A DNA stretch of 38,147 nucleotides, from NCBI RefSeq assembly GCF_020532605.1, contig NZ_JAJATW010000026.1, forward strand, positions 1 to 38,147, read 5' to 3'. Numbering within the stretch: the first letter of the stretch is position 1; each line of letters starts with the position of its first letter. This document shows positions 26,449 to 35,044 of this stretch, in pieces. The DNA comes from Marinomonas algarum (lineage in GTDB: Bacteria > Pseudomonadota > Gammaproteobacteria > Pseudomonadales > Marinomonadaceae). The notes below the pieces were generated by a model that did no database searches, was not told the DNA's origin, and was given only the letters and a program-made list of their open reading frames with translations. The translations under genes were made by a program, and so were the position numbers.

Positions 26449-27202
26449 TCTGTTTTCCTATGTGAAGTTCTGTCGCTTTGATCAAGCTGTTGTCATCAGC
26501 GCCCTGTGCGCAACGCGCGTTTACCCAGCCCATTTCTTTCGCTTGAAGAGTGACTCTTTCGCTGGGTGTTAGGATGGGTAAACATTTCCACTCCGGTTTA
26601 TGTTGTTCAGCGTAGTCTGTGAGGTTGGTTAAGCTTTCGCCACTGGTGACCCATATTAGATGAACATCGGGCAACATAAAAAACGTTTGCGCAGTGTAAA
26701 TTGGCTTTTGTCGCTCATAGAGTGATAGATAGCTGACTTTTGCGCCTCGCTCAGCCAATTTATCACCAAGTTCAGGACGTCCGCCAGCTCCTCGGACAAT
26801 CAGGATTTTCTGATTTGTCATTTTGGCAGGCTTAAGCCATGCCAATAGCGCTTCAGTGGTATGGCCCGGGTTAGAGAGTGCTGGTACACCCTCTTCTAAC
26901 AGAGTTTGGGTTGTTCCTTGTCCAATGCCAATCCAGTGTACCCCGACAGGTAACATGGGCCAGCACGCATCCAGCCAGTCGCACGCAAGGCGAGCCGCAT
27001 TTTTACTGACAAAAATAACGTAATCAAATTGATCGATATCGAAGATTTGTGCGCGGATGGCCGCTTGTTCTTGAGGGCCTTTTATCGGTGCGATATTAAG
27101 CATCGGTAGGGGAACAGACGCTAAGCCAAGAGCGTGAAGACGCTCTCGACTTAAGGTATTTTCTGGTTCAGGCCGTGTGATCAGTATGCGACAGTCTTGC
27201 AT
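26441..27202 (-). CDS. hemD: Uroporphyrinogen-III synthase
   Basis: The 253-aa protein fits the two-lobed HemD fold. It starts CRILITRPEPEN, then FDYVIFVSKNAARLACDWL, WIGIGQGTTQTLLEEG and KILIVRGAGGRPELGDKLAERGAKV-type blocks, with LIWVTSGESLTNL in the second lobe. HemD closes hydroxymethylbilane to uroporphyrinogen III. The sequence family is weakly conserved, but position between hemC (24-base gap) and hemX makes the call firm. Confidence 0.94.
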   Translation of the reverse strand: MQDCRILITRPEPENTLSRERLHALGLASVPLPMLNIAPIKGPQEQAAIRAQIFDIDQFDYVIFVSKNAARLACDWLDACWPMLPVGVHWIGIGQGTTQTLLEEGVPALSNPGHTTEALLAWLKPAKMTNQKILIVRGAGGRPELGDKLAERGAKVSYLSLYERQKPIYTAQTFFMLPDVHLIWVTSGESLTNLTDYAEQHKPEWKCLPILTPSERVTLQAKEMGWVNARCAQGADDNSLIKATELHIGKQND

Positions 27203-27226
27203 AAAAAGCGTGCCTATTGCTGAGTC

Positions 27227-28150
27227 TTATTGATAAATAGCGTCAAGAATAACGTCTGCGCCACGAGCCAGTAGGTCATCTGCCAGTTGAATGCCGAGGG
27301 ATCTCACCTCTGCTTTATGCCCACGGATCTCTCCTTCAATCATGGTTTTACCATCAGGGCTTCCGACTAAACCACGCAACCAGATTGAGTCGCCTTCCAA
27401 AAGGGCAAAACAAGCGATGGGAGCTTGGCAGCCACCATTTAAGCGCTCATTAACGGCGCGTTCAGCGGTGACTCTTATCGTTGTTTCTTCATGTTTTAAC
27501 GGAGCAAGCAGCGCTAATGTGTCTGAGTCATCACTACGGCACTCGATTCCCATTGCGCCTTGGCCACCGGCAGGAAGGCTGGTTTCTGCTGGAATTCTTT
27601 GGCGAATTCTGTCGTTCATTTCAAGACGGAGTAGTCCGGCTGTCGCTAGAATAATGGCATCGTATTCTCCGTCGTCTAATTTACGCAGACGGGTATTTAC
27701 GTTGCCTCGTAAGTCTTTGATAACCAGATCTGGTCGGTTCATACGTAATTGACAGGAGCGGCGTAAGCTACAGGTGCCCACAATGCTGCCACGGGGTAAT
27801 TCATCAATTGATGAGAAAGTATTAGACACAAAAGCATCTGTTGGGTCTTCTCGCTCACAAATAACCGCTAAACCAAGTCCTTCAGGAAAGGCCATAGGGA
27901 CATCTTTCATAGAATGAACGGCAATGTCGGCGCGGCCATCTAACAGTGCGGTTTCCAGTTCTTTAACGAATAAGCCTTTACCGCCAATCTTGGACAATGG
28001 CGAATCCAACATTTGATCGCCTTTTGTGCTCATGCCAAGCAACTCTACGAGCAGTTCTGGGTACAAAGACTTGAGTTGTGCCTGGATGTTCTCTGCTTGC
28101 CAGAGTGCTAATTTACTTTCACGGGTGGCAATCACAATCTTATCTTTCAC
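27227..28150 (-). CDS. hemC: Hydroxymethylbilane synthase (porphobilinogen deaminase)
   Basis: Starting at GTG 28150, with AGGAG five bases upstream, the product is 307 aa and begins [20 protein letters not shown], where homologues begin. A TTG at 28180 would add ten residues but has no ribosome site. Key residues are D83 in HSMKDVP, the [10 protein letters not shown] loop and C241 in NGGCQAPIA, which carries the dipyrromethane cofactor. It joins four porphobilinogens into hydroxymethylbilane, the HemD substrate. It heads hemCDXY and is divergent from argH. Confidence 0.96.
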   Translation of the reverse strand: MKDKIVIATRESKLALWQAENIQAQLKSLYPELLVELLGMSTKGDQMLDSPLSKIGGKGLFVKELETALLDGRADIAVHSMKDVPMAFPEGLGLAVICEREDPTDAFVSNTFSSIDELPRGSIVGTCSLRRSCQLRMNRPDLVIKDLRGNVNTRLRKLDDGEYDAIILATAGLLRLEMNDRIRQRIPAETSLPAGGQGAMGIECRSDDSDTLALLAPLKHEETTIRVTAERAVNERLNGGCQAPIACFALLEGDSIWLRGLVGSPDGKTMIEGEIRGHKAEVRSLGIQLADDLLARGADVILDAIYQ

Positions 28151-28306
28151 ATCGTCTCCTAGTGTGTTGTCTTTGGACAAATAGTCATACCTGTTATCGT
28201 TTTATGATACTCGCTCAAGAGGAGTTCGTCATCTTCGAATGCTTTATAAGTCTGGGCGCATACTGTACTCTTGGCGACTGTTTGAATTTGTGTGGGAACC
28301 GACTGA

Positions 28307-29707
28307 ATGACTGATACTAATAAAACCACGAACCAGCAATGGGGTGGTCGTTTTTCTGAGCCTGTAGATGCTTTTGTGGCACGTTTCACGGCGTCTGTTG
28401 AATTTGACCAGCGTATGGCCAAACAAGATATTCAAGGGTCCATCGCCCATGGAAAAATGCTTGCCCATGTGGGCGTACTGACCGAAGAAGAGCGTGATCA
28501 GATTATTCAAGGTTTGACAGAAATTGAAGAAGAAATCGCTCGCGGTGAGTTTGCTTGGTCTGTTGAGTTAGAAGATGTTCACATGAACATTGAGGCGCGT
28601 TTGACGCAAAAAATTGGCATTACGGGAAAAAAATTGCATACGGGTCGCTCGCGTAATGATCAGGTGGCAACGGACATCCGCTTGTACATGCGCGATGAGG
28701 TGGATTTCTTGCTAGAAGAAGTTACTCGTTTGCAACAGGGTATTTTGAGTTTGGCGGAAAAAGAAGCGAATACGATTATGCCTGGCTTTACCCATTTGCA
28801 AACGGCTCAGCCCGTTACTTTCGGTCACCATTTAATGGCATGGTACGAGATGGTTCAACGGGATTATGAGCGTCTACTTGATTGCCGTAAGCGCATCAAT
28901 ATTCTTCCTCTTGGCGCTGCCGCTTTAGCGGGAACGACTTACCCCATTGATCGTAATATGACGGCTGACTTGCTTGGTTTTGAACGACCCACTTACAACT
29001 CATTGGATTCTGTGAGTGACCGTGATTTTGCGATTGAGTTTACCTCAACAGCATCCATCATCATGATGCATATGTCTCGTTGGGCAGAGGAAATGGTCAT
29101 GTGGGTATCGGCACAATTTAATTTTATTTATCTGCCAGATCGTTTTTGCACGGGCTCTTCCATTATGCCGCAAAAGAAAAACCCTGATGTTCCAGAGTTA
29201 GTGCGTGGTAAAACGGGTCGTGTTTATGGTCATTTGATGAGTCTGTTGACCCTGATGAAGTCTCAGTGTCTGGCGTACAACAAAGACAATCAGGAAGACA
29301 AAGAACCGTTGTTTGATACGGTTGATACATTGAAAGGGTCGTTGCGCGCTTTTGCTGACATGATTCCAGCGATAGAATCACGCCCAGAGCATATGTATGA
29401 AGCGGCGCGTCGTGGTTTTTCCACTGCAACGGATTTAGCGGACTACTTGGTCCGTCAAGGTGTTGCGTTTCGTGATGCGCATGAAGTGGTCGGCAAAGCC
29501 GTGGGTTACGGCGTGAAAGAGGGCAAAGACTTGTCCGAAATGACGCTAGAAGAGTTGCAAGGTTTTGGCAGTATGATTCAGGCTGATGTGTTTGATGTGC
29601 TGACGTTGGAAGGTTCCGTCGCGGCTCGTGATCATGTTGGTGGTACGGCACCTGCTCAGGTGCTAAAAGCAGTAGAGCGTGCTAAAGCGGATTTAGCGCA
29701 ACGCTAA
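28307..29707 (+). CDS. argH: Argininosuccinate lyase
   Basis: The 466-aa enzyme starts [15 protein letters not shown] and contains [13 protein letters not shown] (111-123), [15 protein letters not shown] (161-175) and the fumarase/aspartase-superfamily signature [12 protein letters not shown] (283-294) with the catalytic serine. It splits argininosuccinate into arginine and fumarate, the last step of arginine synthesis. It is a single gene, divergent from hemC as in Pseudomonas, where two-component genes lie between; those are absent here. Confidence 0.98.
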   Translation: MTDTNKTTNQQWGGRFSEPVDAFVARFTASVEFDQRMAKQDIQGSIAHGKMLAHVGVLTEEERDQIIQGLTEIEEEIARGEFAWSVELEDVHMNIEARLTQKIGITGKKLHTGRSRNDQVATDIRLYMRDEVDFLLEEVTRLQQGILSLAEKEANTIMPGFTHLQTAQPVTFGHHLMAWYEMVQRDYERLLDCRKRINILPLGAAALAGTTYPIDRNMTADLLGFERPTYNSLDSVSDRDFAIEFTSTASIIMMHMSRWAEEMVMWVSAQFNFIYLPDRFCTGSSIMPQKKNPDVPELVRGKTGRVYGHLMSLLTLMKSQCLAYNKDNQEDKEPLFDTVDTLKGSLRAFADMIPAIESRPEHMYEAARRGFSTATDLADYLVRQGVAFRDAHEVVGKAVGYGVKEGKDLSEMTLEELQGFGSMIQADVFDVLTLEGSVAARDHVGGTAPAQVLKAVERAKADLAQR

Positions 29708-29742
29708 TAAAGCTGTTTAGTCACAGAAAATAAGTACGCATT

Positions 29743-29781
29743 AAAACAGCCGCTATTATCAAAAGCGGCTGTTTTAGTTTT
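29743..29781. terminator. Bidirectional terminator between argH and the opposing unknown gene
   Basis: A perfect 12-bp stem (29743-29754 with 29764-29775, AAAACAGCCGCT/AGCGGCTGTTTT) has A and T flanks that serve both directions. Confidence 0.88.
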
Positions 29782-29788
29782 AGACAAC

Positions 29789-30673
29789 TCACTCTATAGG
29801 TTGATCAATATTAAAAGGAGAGTCTGGGCCAAGTAACTCATTGGTGAAAATAGTGGGAGAGATGTTGAGTTCGAAATGAAATAACTTATTCTCAATGCCG
29901 CAGCCATCGAACACAATTGCCCATCCTTCACCTTTAGCGTTTTCTTCAGGTGGTAAACGCCAGCATACGCCCTTGATATTGACATATCGTGTGCCGTCCG
30001 CGTCTTCGGTTATCGGATAATCAACTTCTTTATTTAAGCCCTTTGAGTAGTTCTGTTGCGCCTCTTGCGACTCAGCAATCTTATCTCGTAATTCTTTTGA
30101 AAAAACCTCAGTGAGTGCCGCATCTTGAGTGTTGGGTGCCAGCGATACGTTGGATAAATCTAATAAGTCTGGTTTAGTGAGGTTAACTTCGTCGCTATTT
30201 AATGCCTGGTTATGGGGCTTTTTACTGTCAATTTGTTGGTTAGAAAACTCAGACAGAGAAGATTGGGGGGGCAGTGTTAGGTCTTCTTCCAGTATTAAGG
30301 TGTCCGATGGCGGATCAAGATTAAGCTGACCCGTTTTGTTAGGTGTAATATCAAAGGCCGTTTCTGTATGAACGGTGGTTTCATGGGTTGTGTTCACGGA
30401 GCCTACCGCTGGCAAGCCACCAGACCTAACATTCTTCTCTTCACTTTGGGCAGTACTGACTGCTCGATCTGTTTCTTTTACCAGTGGGTTCGCTTGTTCA
30501 GAGGATTGTTCGATTGGTGTTCTTTCTGGTAACAAGAATAGCTCTACCGAGGCCGCGGACATTTCCGGTTGATAGGTCAGCCACTCCAGCTTGTCAGACA
30601 AACTAAAAAAAGCGATGTGCAGTAAGACTGCGCAAAGTAATGCTATGACCCAGGTTGAGGTGTTTTTTTTCAT
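29789..30673 (-). CDS. Unknown membrane-anchored periplasmic protein
   Basis: I do not recognise this 294-aa protein. It has one N-terminal membrane helix (about 8-26) of TonB or signal-anchor type. A long Ser/Thr/Glu/Pro-rich linker without clear fold follows (about 50-190), then a helical stretch (185-215). A small C-terminal domain (about 218-275) contains two cysteines, C237 in GVCWRLPPEE and C258 in FDGCG, which may form a disulfide. The TonB-box-binding motif of real TonB is not seen and no exbBD genes are near. It stands alone, upstream-to-upstream with lptM. Function unknown. Confidence 0.7.
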   Translation of the reverse strand: MKKNTSTWVIALLCAVLLHIAFFSLSDKLEWLTYQPEMSAASVELFLLPERTPIEQSSEQANPLVKETDRAVSTAQSEEKNVRSGGLPAVGSVNTTHETTVHTETAFDITPNKTGQLNLDPPSDTLILEEDLTLPPQSSLSEFSNQQIDSKKPHNQALNSDEVNLTKPDLLDLSNVSLAPNTQDAALTEVFSKELRDKIAESQEAQQNYSKGLNKEVDYPITEDADGTRYVNIKGVCWRLPPEENAKGEGWAIVFDGCGIENKLFHFELNISPTIFTNELLGPDSPFNIDQPIE

Positions 30674-30933
30674 ACAGAAATTAAAATACGAGTGTTTGTT
30701 TTTGTTTGCAATAGACCCTCTCTTTCTTAGGTTTTTTTCTATAGTACCCAGTAATGCCTGAACTTATTATCTGAATTTAGGAGTAAATATAACAAATCCA
30801 AGAAAAGAATCACGCTTATCACAGGCAATAAATGTGGAGGAGTGTTTATCTGTGTAATTGATCTACTGAGGGTTGGGAAACGAACTGGCAGCAAGGTATA
30901 CTGTAAAAAATCAAATATAGAAGAGATAAGACG
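30674..30933. promoter_or_regulatory. Divergent intergenic region with lptM promoter
   Basis: TTGGGA (30873-30878) and TATACT (30897-30902) with 18 bases between them make a reasonable + strand promoter about 25 bases before the lptM start. The rest is AT-rich with no gene; the frataxin gene cyaY, often divergent from lptM in relatives, is not here. Confidence 0.5.
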
Positions 30934-31050
30934 ATGTATAGATGGCTTTTAGTGTGTGTGTTTGCAGTGCTCTTAGCGGCCTGTGGTAATAAAGGTGCAC
31001 TTTATCTGCCAGATGATACGACACAAGTACAACAAACATCGTCTTTATAA
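30934..31050 (+). CDS. lptM: LptM-like small lipoprotein (LPS translocon maturation)
   Basis: This 38-aa ORF begins MYRWLLVCVFAVLLAACGNK. It has a lipoprotein signal with lipobox LAAC (Cys17) directly followed by GNKGALYLPDD, matching the CGxKGxLYxP pattern of the LptM/YifL family. In E. coli LptM helps form the native disulfides of LptD. A GAAGAGATAAG stretch precedes the ATG. It lies 14 bases before lysA, the place of the family in Pseudomonas (lppL-lysA-dapF) and near that in E. coli. Confidence 0.88.
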   Translation: MYRWLLVCVFAVLLAACGNKGALYLPDDTTQVQQTSSL

Positions 31051-31064
31051 CTGAGGATTCCCCT

Positions 31065-32318
31065 TTGGATTTTTTTAATTATTCTAATCAAACTTTGCAC
31101 GCTGAAAACGTGTCCTTACCAGACGTTGCGGCTCAGTTTGGAACACCGTGTTACGTGTATTCTCGAGCAACACTGGAGCGTCATTATAATGCTTATGCCA
31201 GTGCGTTTGCTTCCCACCCTACGCTGATCTGTTATGCCGTTAAAGCGTGTTCTAACATTGCGATCTTAAACGTACTAGCACGATTGGGATCAGGTTTTGA
31301 TATTGTTTCTGTTGGTGAACTTGAGCGTGTGCTTAAAGCGGGTGGTAACCCAGCTAAGGTCATGTTTTCAGGATTAGGCAAACAAGCTGCAGAAATGCGT
31401 CGAGCATTAGAAGTGGGCATCCACTGTTTTAATGTCGAGTCTGAAGCTGAGTTATATCGACTCGATCAGGTTGCAGGTGAAATGGGCAAAGTGGCTCCTG
31501 TGTCTTTGCGTGTGAATCCAGATGTGGATGCTAAAACACACCCTTATATTTCAACGGGTCTGAAAGAAAATAAGTTCGGTATTGATATTCAAGATGCGGT
31601 GCGCATTTATAAAATTGCCCATACTTTGCCTAACCTAAATGTAATGGGTGTCGACTGTCATATTGGCTCTCAGCTGACGGAGTTAAAACCCTTCCTAGAC
31701 ACATTTGATCGATTGATTGGTTTAATTGACGAATTAGCCGAGGTGGGTATCACCATCAAGCATCTTGATTTAGGTGGTGGTTTAGGCGTTCGTTATCGTG
31801 ATGAAGTTCCTCCAGAACCGGCGGATTACGCGAATTTACTGTTAGAAAAAGTGGCGGGTCGCGACATTACTTTAGCTTTTGAACCTGGCCGTTCCATTGC
31901 TGCTAACGCGGGTGTGTTATTGACGCAGGTAGAGTTTCTTAAGTGTACGCCCCATAAGAATTTTGCCATCATTGATGGTGCAATGAACGATTTGATTCGT
32001 CCTTCTTTGTATGGTGCCTGGATGAATATCGTGCCTGTTTCTCTAGTGCCGACACCAGAGGGTAAGCGTACCTATGACCTCGTTGGGCCTATTTGTGAAA
32101 CCAGTGACTTTTTAGGCAAAGAGAGAGAATTGGATATTCAAGCGGGTGATCTGCTTGCGGTACGCTCTGCGGGCGCCTACGGCTTTACTATGTCTTCAAA
32201 CTACAATAGCCGTAATCGTGCCGCTGAAGTGATGGTTGACGGTGATGTAACGCATCTTATTCGAGCGCGAGAAACGATTGAGCATCAGCTAGCTGGTGAA
32301 CAAGTTTTGCAAGAATAA
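31065..32318 (+). CDS. lysA: Diaminopimelate decarboxylase
   Basis: The 417-aa PLP enzyme starts at a TTG (31065) with a GAGG site 8 bases upstream; no ATG fits the N-terminus. It has the PLP lysine K60 in ICYAVKACSN, then VNPDVDAKTHPYISTGLKENKFG, the GGGLGVRY phosphate loop, EPGRSIAANAG and GPICETSDF with the active-site cysteine. It turns meso-diaminopimelate into lysine. The downstream dapF gene provides the meso substrate; the gap to it is 10 bases. Confidence 0.97.
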   Translation: MDFFNYSNQTLHAENVSLPDVAAQFGTPCYVYSRATLERHYNAYASAFASHPTLICYAVKACSNIAILNVLARLGSGFDIVSVGELERVLKAGGNPAKVMFSGLGKQAAEMRRALEVGIHCFNVESEAELYRLDQVAGEMGKVAPVSLRVNPDVDAKTHPYISTGLKENKFGIDIQDAVRIYKIAHTLPNLNVMGVDCHIGSQLTELKPFLDTFDRLIGLIDELAEVGITIKHLDLGGGLGVRYRDEVPPEPADYANLLLEKVAGRDITLAFEPGRSIAANAGVLLTQVEFLKCTPHKNFAIIDGAMNDLIRPSLYGAWMNIVPVSLVPTPEGKRTYDLVGPICETSDFLGKERELDIQAGDLLAVRSAGAYGFTMSSNYNSRNRAAEVMVDGDVTHLIRARETIEHQLAGEQVLQE

Positions 32319-32328
32319 GGAGCCTGTT

Positions 32329-33159
32329 GTGTTATTGAAGTTTACTAAAATGCACGGCCTTGGGAACGACTTTGTGGTTGTTGATGCTGTGTCTCGTAAA
32401 GTGTTTTTTAATAAACGACAAATTGAGAGACTCAGTGATCGCAATTGGGGGATTGGTTTTGACCAACTCTTGGTGGTTGAGCCGCCGACTCAGCCGGATA
32501 TGGACTTTCGATACCGTATTTACAACTCAGATGGTAGTGAAGTGGAGCATTGTGGTAATGGTGCTCGTTGCTTCGCAAAGTTTGTTTTGGATCGTGAACT
32601 GACGAATAAGCGCGTTATTGATGTAGAAACCAAACGTGGTGCAATTCAGTTGCGTGTCATGGATGATGGATTAGTGACGGTTGACATGGGTGTGCCAAGT
32701 TTTGAGCCAAGTGATTTGCCTTTTACGGCGGACACATCCGATGAACTTTATTCTATATTGGTTGCTGACAAAGAGTACCTTCTTACGCCGGTATCAGTAG
32801 GCAATCCGCATGCGGTGATTAAAGTCGATCAATTGCTAGACGAAGAAGTGGCCAAAGTGGGTAGTCTACTAGAATGTCATGAGCGTTTCCCACAGAAAGT
32901 GAATGTTGGATTTATGCAAGTCGTTTCTCCGGAAGAAATTAATTTGCGAGTCTATGAGCGAGGTTCAGGGGAAACCCAAGCCTGTGGGACAGGAACTTGT
33001 GCGGCTGTTGTAGCGGGTATTAAACAGGGTTGGTTATCGCCCAAAGTGATCGCGCATCTACGCGGCGGTGATTTGCAAATTGAATGGCAAGGTGCTGGGC
33101 AACCTATCTTAATGACAGGGCCGGCAGAAAAAGTATTTGAAGGTCAAATCTATTTATAG
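32329..33159 (+). CDS. dapF: Diaminopimelate epimerase
   Basis: The best start is GTG 32329, with AAGGAG six bases upstream, giving 276 aa beginning MLLKFTKMHGLGNDF like homologues. Upstream in-frame codons lie inside lysA. The two catalytic cysteines are C75 (EHCGNGARC) and C219 (ETQACGTGTC). It converts LL- to meso-diaminopimelate for peptidoglycan and lysine. It is in the middle of lptM-lysA-dapF-DUF484. Confidence 0.97.
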   Translation: MLLKFTKMHGLGNDFVVVDAVSRKVFFNKRQIERLSDRNWGIGFDQLLVVEPPTQPDMDFRYRIYNSDGSEVEHCGNGARCFAKFVLDRELTNKRVIDVETKRGAIQLRVMDDGLVTVDMGVPSFEPSDLPFTADTSDELYSILVADKEYLLTPVSVGNPHAVIKVDQLLDEEVAKVGSLLECHERFPQKVNVGFMQVVSPEEINLRVYERGSGETQACGTGTCAAVVAGIKQGWLSPKVIAHLRGGDLQIEWQGAGQPILMTGPAEKVFEGQIYL

Positions 33160-33166
33160 AGGGTGT

Positions 33167-33832
33167 ATGAACGAAGAGGAAGTCATTCAGTATTTGTCAA
33201 CAACGCCCGATTTCTTTGCTCGACATACTGAGTTGCTAGAGAGTATGTCTCTTCCTCACCCTGTGAGTGGCAAAGTCGTTTCTCTGCTTGAGTATCAGGT
33301 TGCCTTGTTGCGTCAGTCGACAGCGGATTACAAAGCTCAGTTTGAGCGTTTAGTACAAGTAGCGCGCGAAAATGAAGAGACAATGCAAAAAAGTCGACGA
33401 CTGGTATTAGCGAGTTTGGCGTGCGATTCTTTGGATGACTTTGTTGGTGTTATTGATGACTTAGTGCGAAATGACTTTGGCTTATCCCATCATACTTTGC
33501 TTCTTTACGATGAAAGTATAGACAGCTCAATCCGTACTCATAGGTTGTCTGAGAATGAGAGTATTTTATCAAATACCTCGAGTTTTCAGGCATGTTACTG
33601 TGGTGCGCTACCCGAAAATGAAATGCGCTTTCTCTTCCCTGATGATTGGGCAGAAATGGAATCAGTGGCTGTGCTTCCATTACAGTCCCGTTCGGGTGGA
33701 GATGTGAAGAGTTGTGGTGTCTTGGTGTTAGGAGCTGAAAGCAAGGTTGCTTTTGATCAAGGTAAGGGAACCTTGTTTTTACAATATCTAGCAGATCTAT
33801 TGAGTGCTATTTTGCTGAGGCTAATTCCATGA
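33167..33832 (+). CDS. DUF484 family (GAF-like) protein
   Basis: The product, 221 aa from ATG 33167 (GAGGG upstream), starts MNEEEVIQYLSTTPDFFARH. It has the family pattern: LPHPVSGKVVSLLEYQVALLRQ, a coiled-coil linker, then a GAF-like sensor fold to the C-terminus (VAVLPLQSR, CGVLVLGAE). The function of DUF484 is unknown. It usually lies between dapF and xerC; here the HAD gene overlaps its stop by 4 bases and xerC is missing. Confidence 0.92.
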   Translation: MNEEEVIQYLSTTPDFFARHTELLESMSLPHPVSGKVVSLLEYQVALLRQSTADYKAQFERLVQVARENEETMQKSRRLVLASLACDSLDDFVGVIDDLVRNDFGLSHHTLLLYDESIDSSIRTHRLSENESILSNTSSFQACYCGALPENEMRFLFPDDWAEMESVAVLPLQSRSGGDVKSCGVLVLGAESKVAFDQGKGTLFLQYLADLLSAILLRLIP

Positions 33833-34542
33833 GTACCTTGATTACGTTTGATTTAGACAATACGTTATGGGATGTGTCGCCCGTTATTCTTCGTGCTGAG
33901 TACGCAATGGAATCTTGGTTTGGTGAACGTTTTCCTAGGTTTGATGCATTGTTCTCAAGTACTTTCAGGGAGGAGTTAAGGCGTCAAATATTGATTGAAT
34001 TCCCTGAAATGAGCAGTAACCTGACTGCGTTACGCCTAATAATGTACGAGCGAGCATTGAAGCAGTTTGGTTTGCCAATGGAAGAGGCAAACGCAATTGC
34101 AAAAGCCGCATTGGCGCATTTTTGTGAATGGCGTCAAAAAGTCGATCTTTATCCGCATGCAGTGGATGTGTTGGAAATGCTAAGCCAACACTATACCCTA
34201 GCAGTAATAACGAACGGCAATGCTGACGTCTTTCATCCCCATGTGGGCCTCGGTCACTACTTTGATTTTGCTGTCCGAGCAGATCAGTCAGGCATAGCAA
34301 AGCCAAATGCAGATATATTTTTGATGGCTGCAAATAAGGCAGGTTCGGATATTTCAGAGCTTATTCACATCGGTGATCACCCAATCGACGATATTCGTGG
34401 TGCAAGCGATGTTGGTGCTCAAAGTATTTGGTTTAATCGTCACGGTGCTCAGCGCTGGCATGACAGTTGGGAGGGGCGCTTCGATGCAGAAGTGCATTCT
34501 TTGCTTGAGTTGCCTACCGCCATTCGTACTCTGACAAGATAG
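33829..34542 (+). CDS. yigB: HAD-family phosphatase (YigB-like)
   Basis: The 237-aa protein has HAD motif I DLDNTLWD (8-15; nucleophile D8, acid/base D10), motif II TNGNAD, motif III lysine in AKPNADIF and motif IV IGDHPIDDIRGA. A helical cap covers about 18-100. E. coli YigB dephosphorylates a riboflavin intermediate (5-amino-6-(5-phosphoribitylamino)uracil) and FMN. The substrate here is inferred from homology and position, since yigB follows xerC in relatives. Confidence 0.85.
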   Translation: MSTLITFDLDNTLWDVSPVILRAEYAMESWFGERFPRFDALFSSTFREELRRQILIEFPEMSSNLTALRLIMYERALKQFGLPMEEANAIAKAALAHFCEWRQKVDLYPHAVDVLEMLSQHYTLAVITNGNADVFHPHVGLGHYFDFAVRADQSGIAKPNADIFLMAANKAGSDISELIHIGDHPIDDIRGASDVGAQSIWFNRHGAQRWHDSWEGRFDAEVHSLLELPTAIRTLTR

Positions 34543-34596
34543 CCTTTTTCTATTGCTTTAATTGATGAGAACGCGTTTTTACCCCAAAGGTTTAAT

Positions 34597-34604
34597 GGTA
34601 TGAT
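34597..34604 (+). promoter_or_regulatory. Possible extended -10 promoter of trxA
   Basis: TGGTATGAT at about 34596-34604 fits an extended -10 element (TGn plus TATGAT). The -35 region is T-rich without a good match. It lies about 40 bases before the trxA ATG. Confidence 0.45.
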
Positions 34605-34645
34605 TATGCCATTCATTAGCTAAATAGATTTAAAGGAATGTACAC

Positions 34646-34972
34646 ATGAGTGAAAATACCGTTCAAATTACAGATGCCCAGTTCGCAGAAGAAGTGTTGA
34701 ATTCAGACATGCCTGTTATTGTTGATTTTTGGGCGCCTTGGTGTGGTCCTTGCAAAATGATTGCGCCAGTTCTTGAAGAAGTTGCTGCAGAATACGCTGG
34801 AAAAGTTAAAGTGGTAAAACTTAACGTTGATGAGAACCAAGAAACAGCCCCTAAGTACAATGTTCGTGGTATTCCTACATTGCTTGTCGTTAAAGGTGGT
34901 GAAGTGGTAGCTACTAAAGTGGGTGCGGTTTCTAAATCTCAATTGGTTGATTTTGTCGACAGCGCAATCTAA
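34646..34972 (+). CDS. trxA: Thioredoxin
   Basis: The 108-aa protein is a complete thioredoxin with active site WCGPC (32-36) in [16 protein letters not shown], the buried Asp in VDFW and the cis-proline loop GIPTLL. It reduces protein disulfides in the cytoplasm with thioredoxin reductase. An AAAGGAA ribosome site precedes the ATG. rho, a common downstream neighbour, is not next to it; an opposing peptidase gene is. Confidence 0.97.
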   Translation: MSENTVQITDAQFAEEVLNSDMPVIVDFWAPWCGPCKMIAPVLEEVAAEYAGKVKVVKLNVDENQETAPKYNVRGIPTLLVVKGGEVVATKVGAVSKSQLVDFVDSAI

Positions 34973-35007
34973 TTTTTAGATGGGCTGATTGTTACTGGTA
35001 AAAATTA

Positions 35008-35032
35008 AAAAGCAGCCGATGGCTGCTTTTCT
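35008..35032. terminator. Bidirectional terminator between trxA and the M23 peptidase gene
   Basis: A perfect 10-bp stem (35008-35017 with 35021-35030, AAAAGCAGCC/GGCTGCTTTT) with a 3-base loop serves the two convergent genes. Confidence 0.85.
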
Positions 35033-35044
35033 TGTTCTAGTGCG

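Noticed and set aside
29163..29651. A 162-aa minus-strand ORF inside argH
   Set aside because: Antisense to conserved argH sequence, His/Gln/Pro-rich composition typical of shadow frames.
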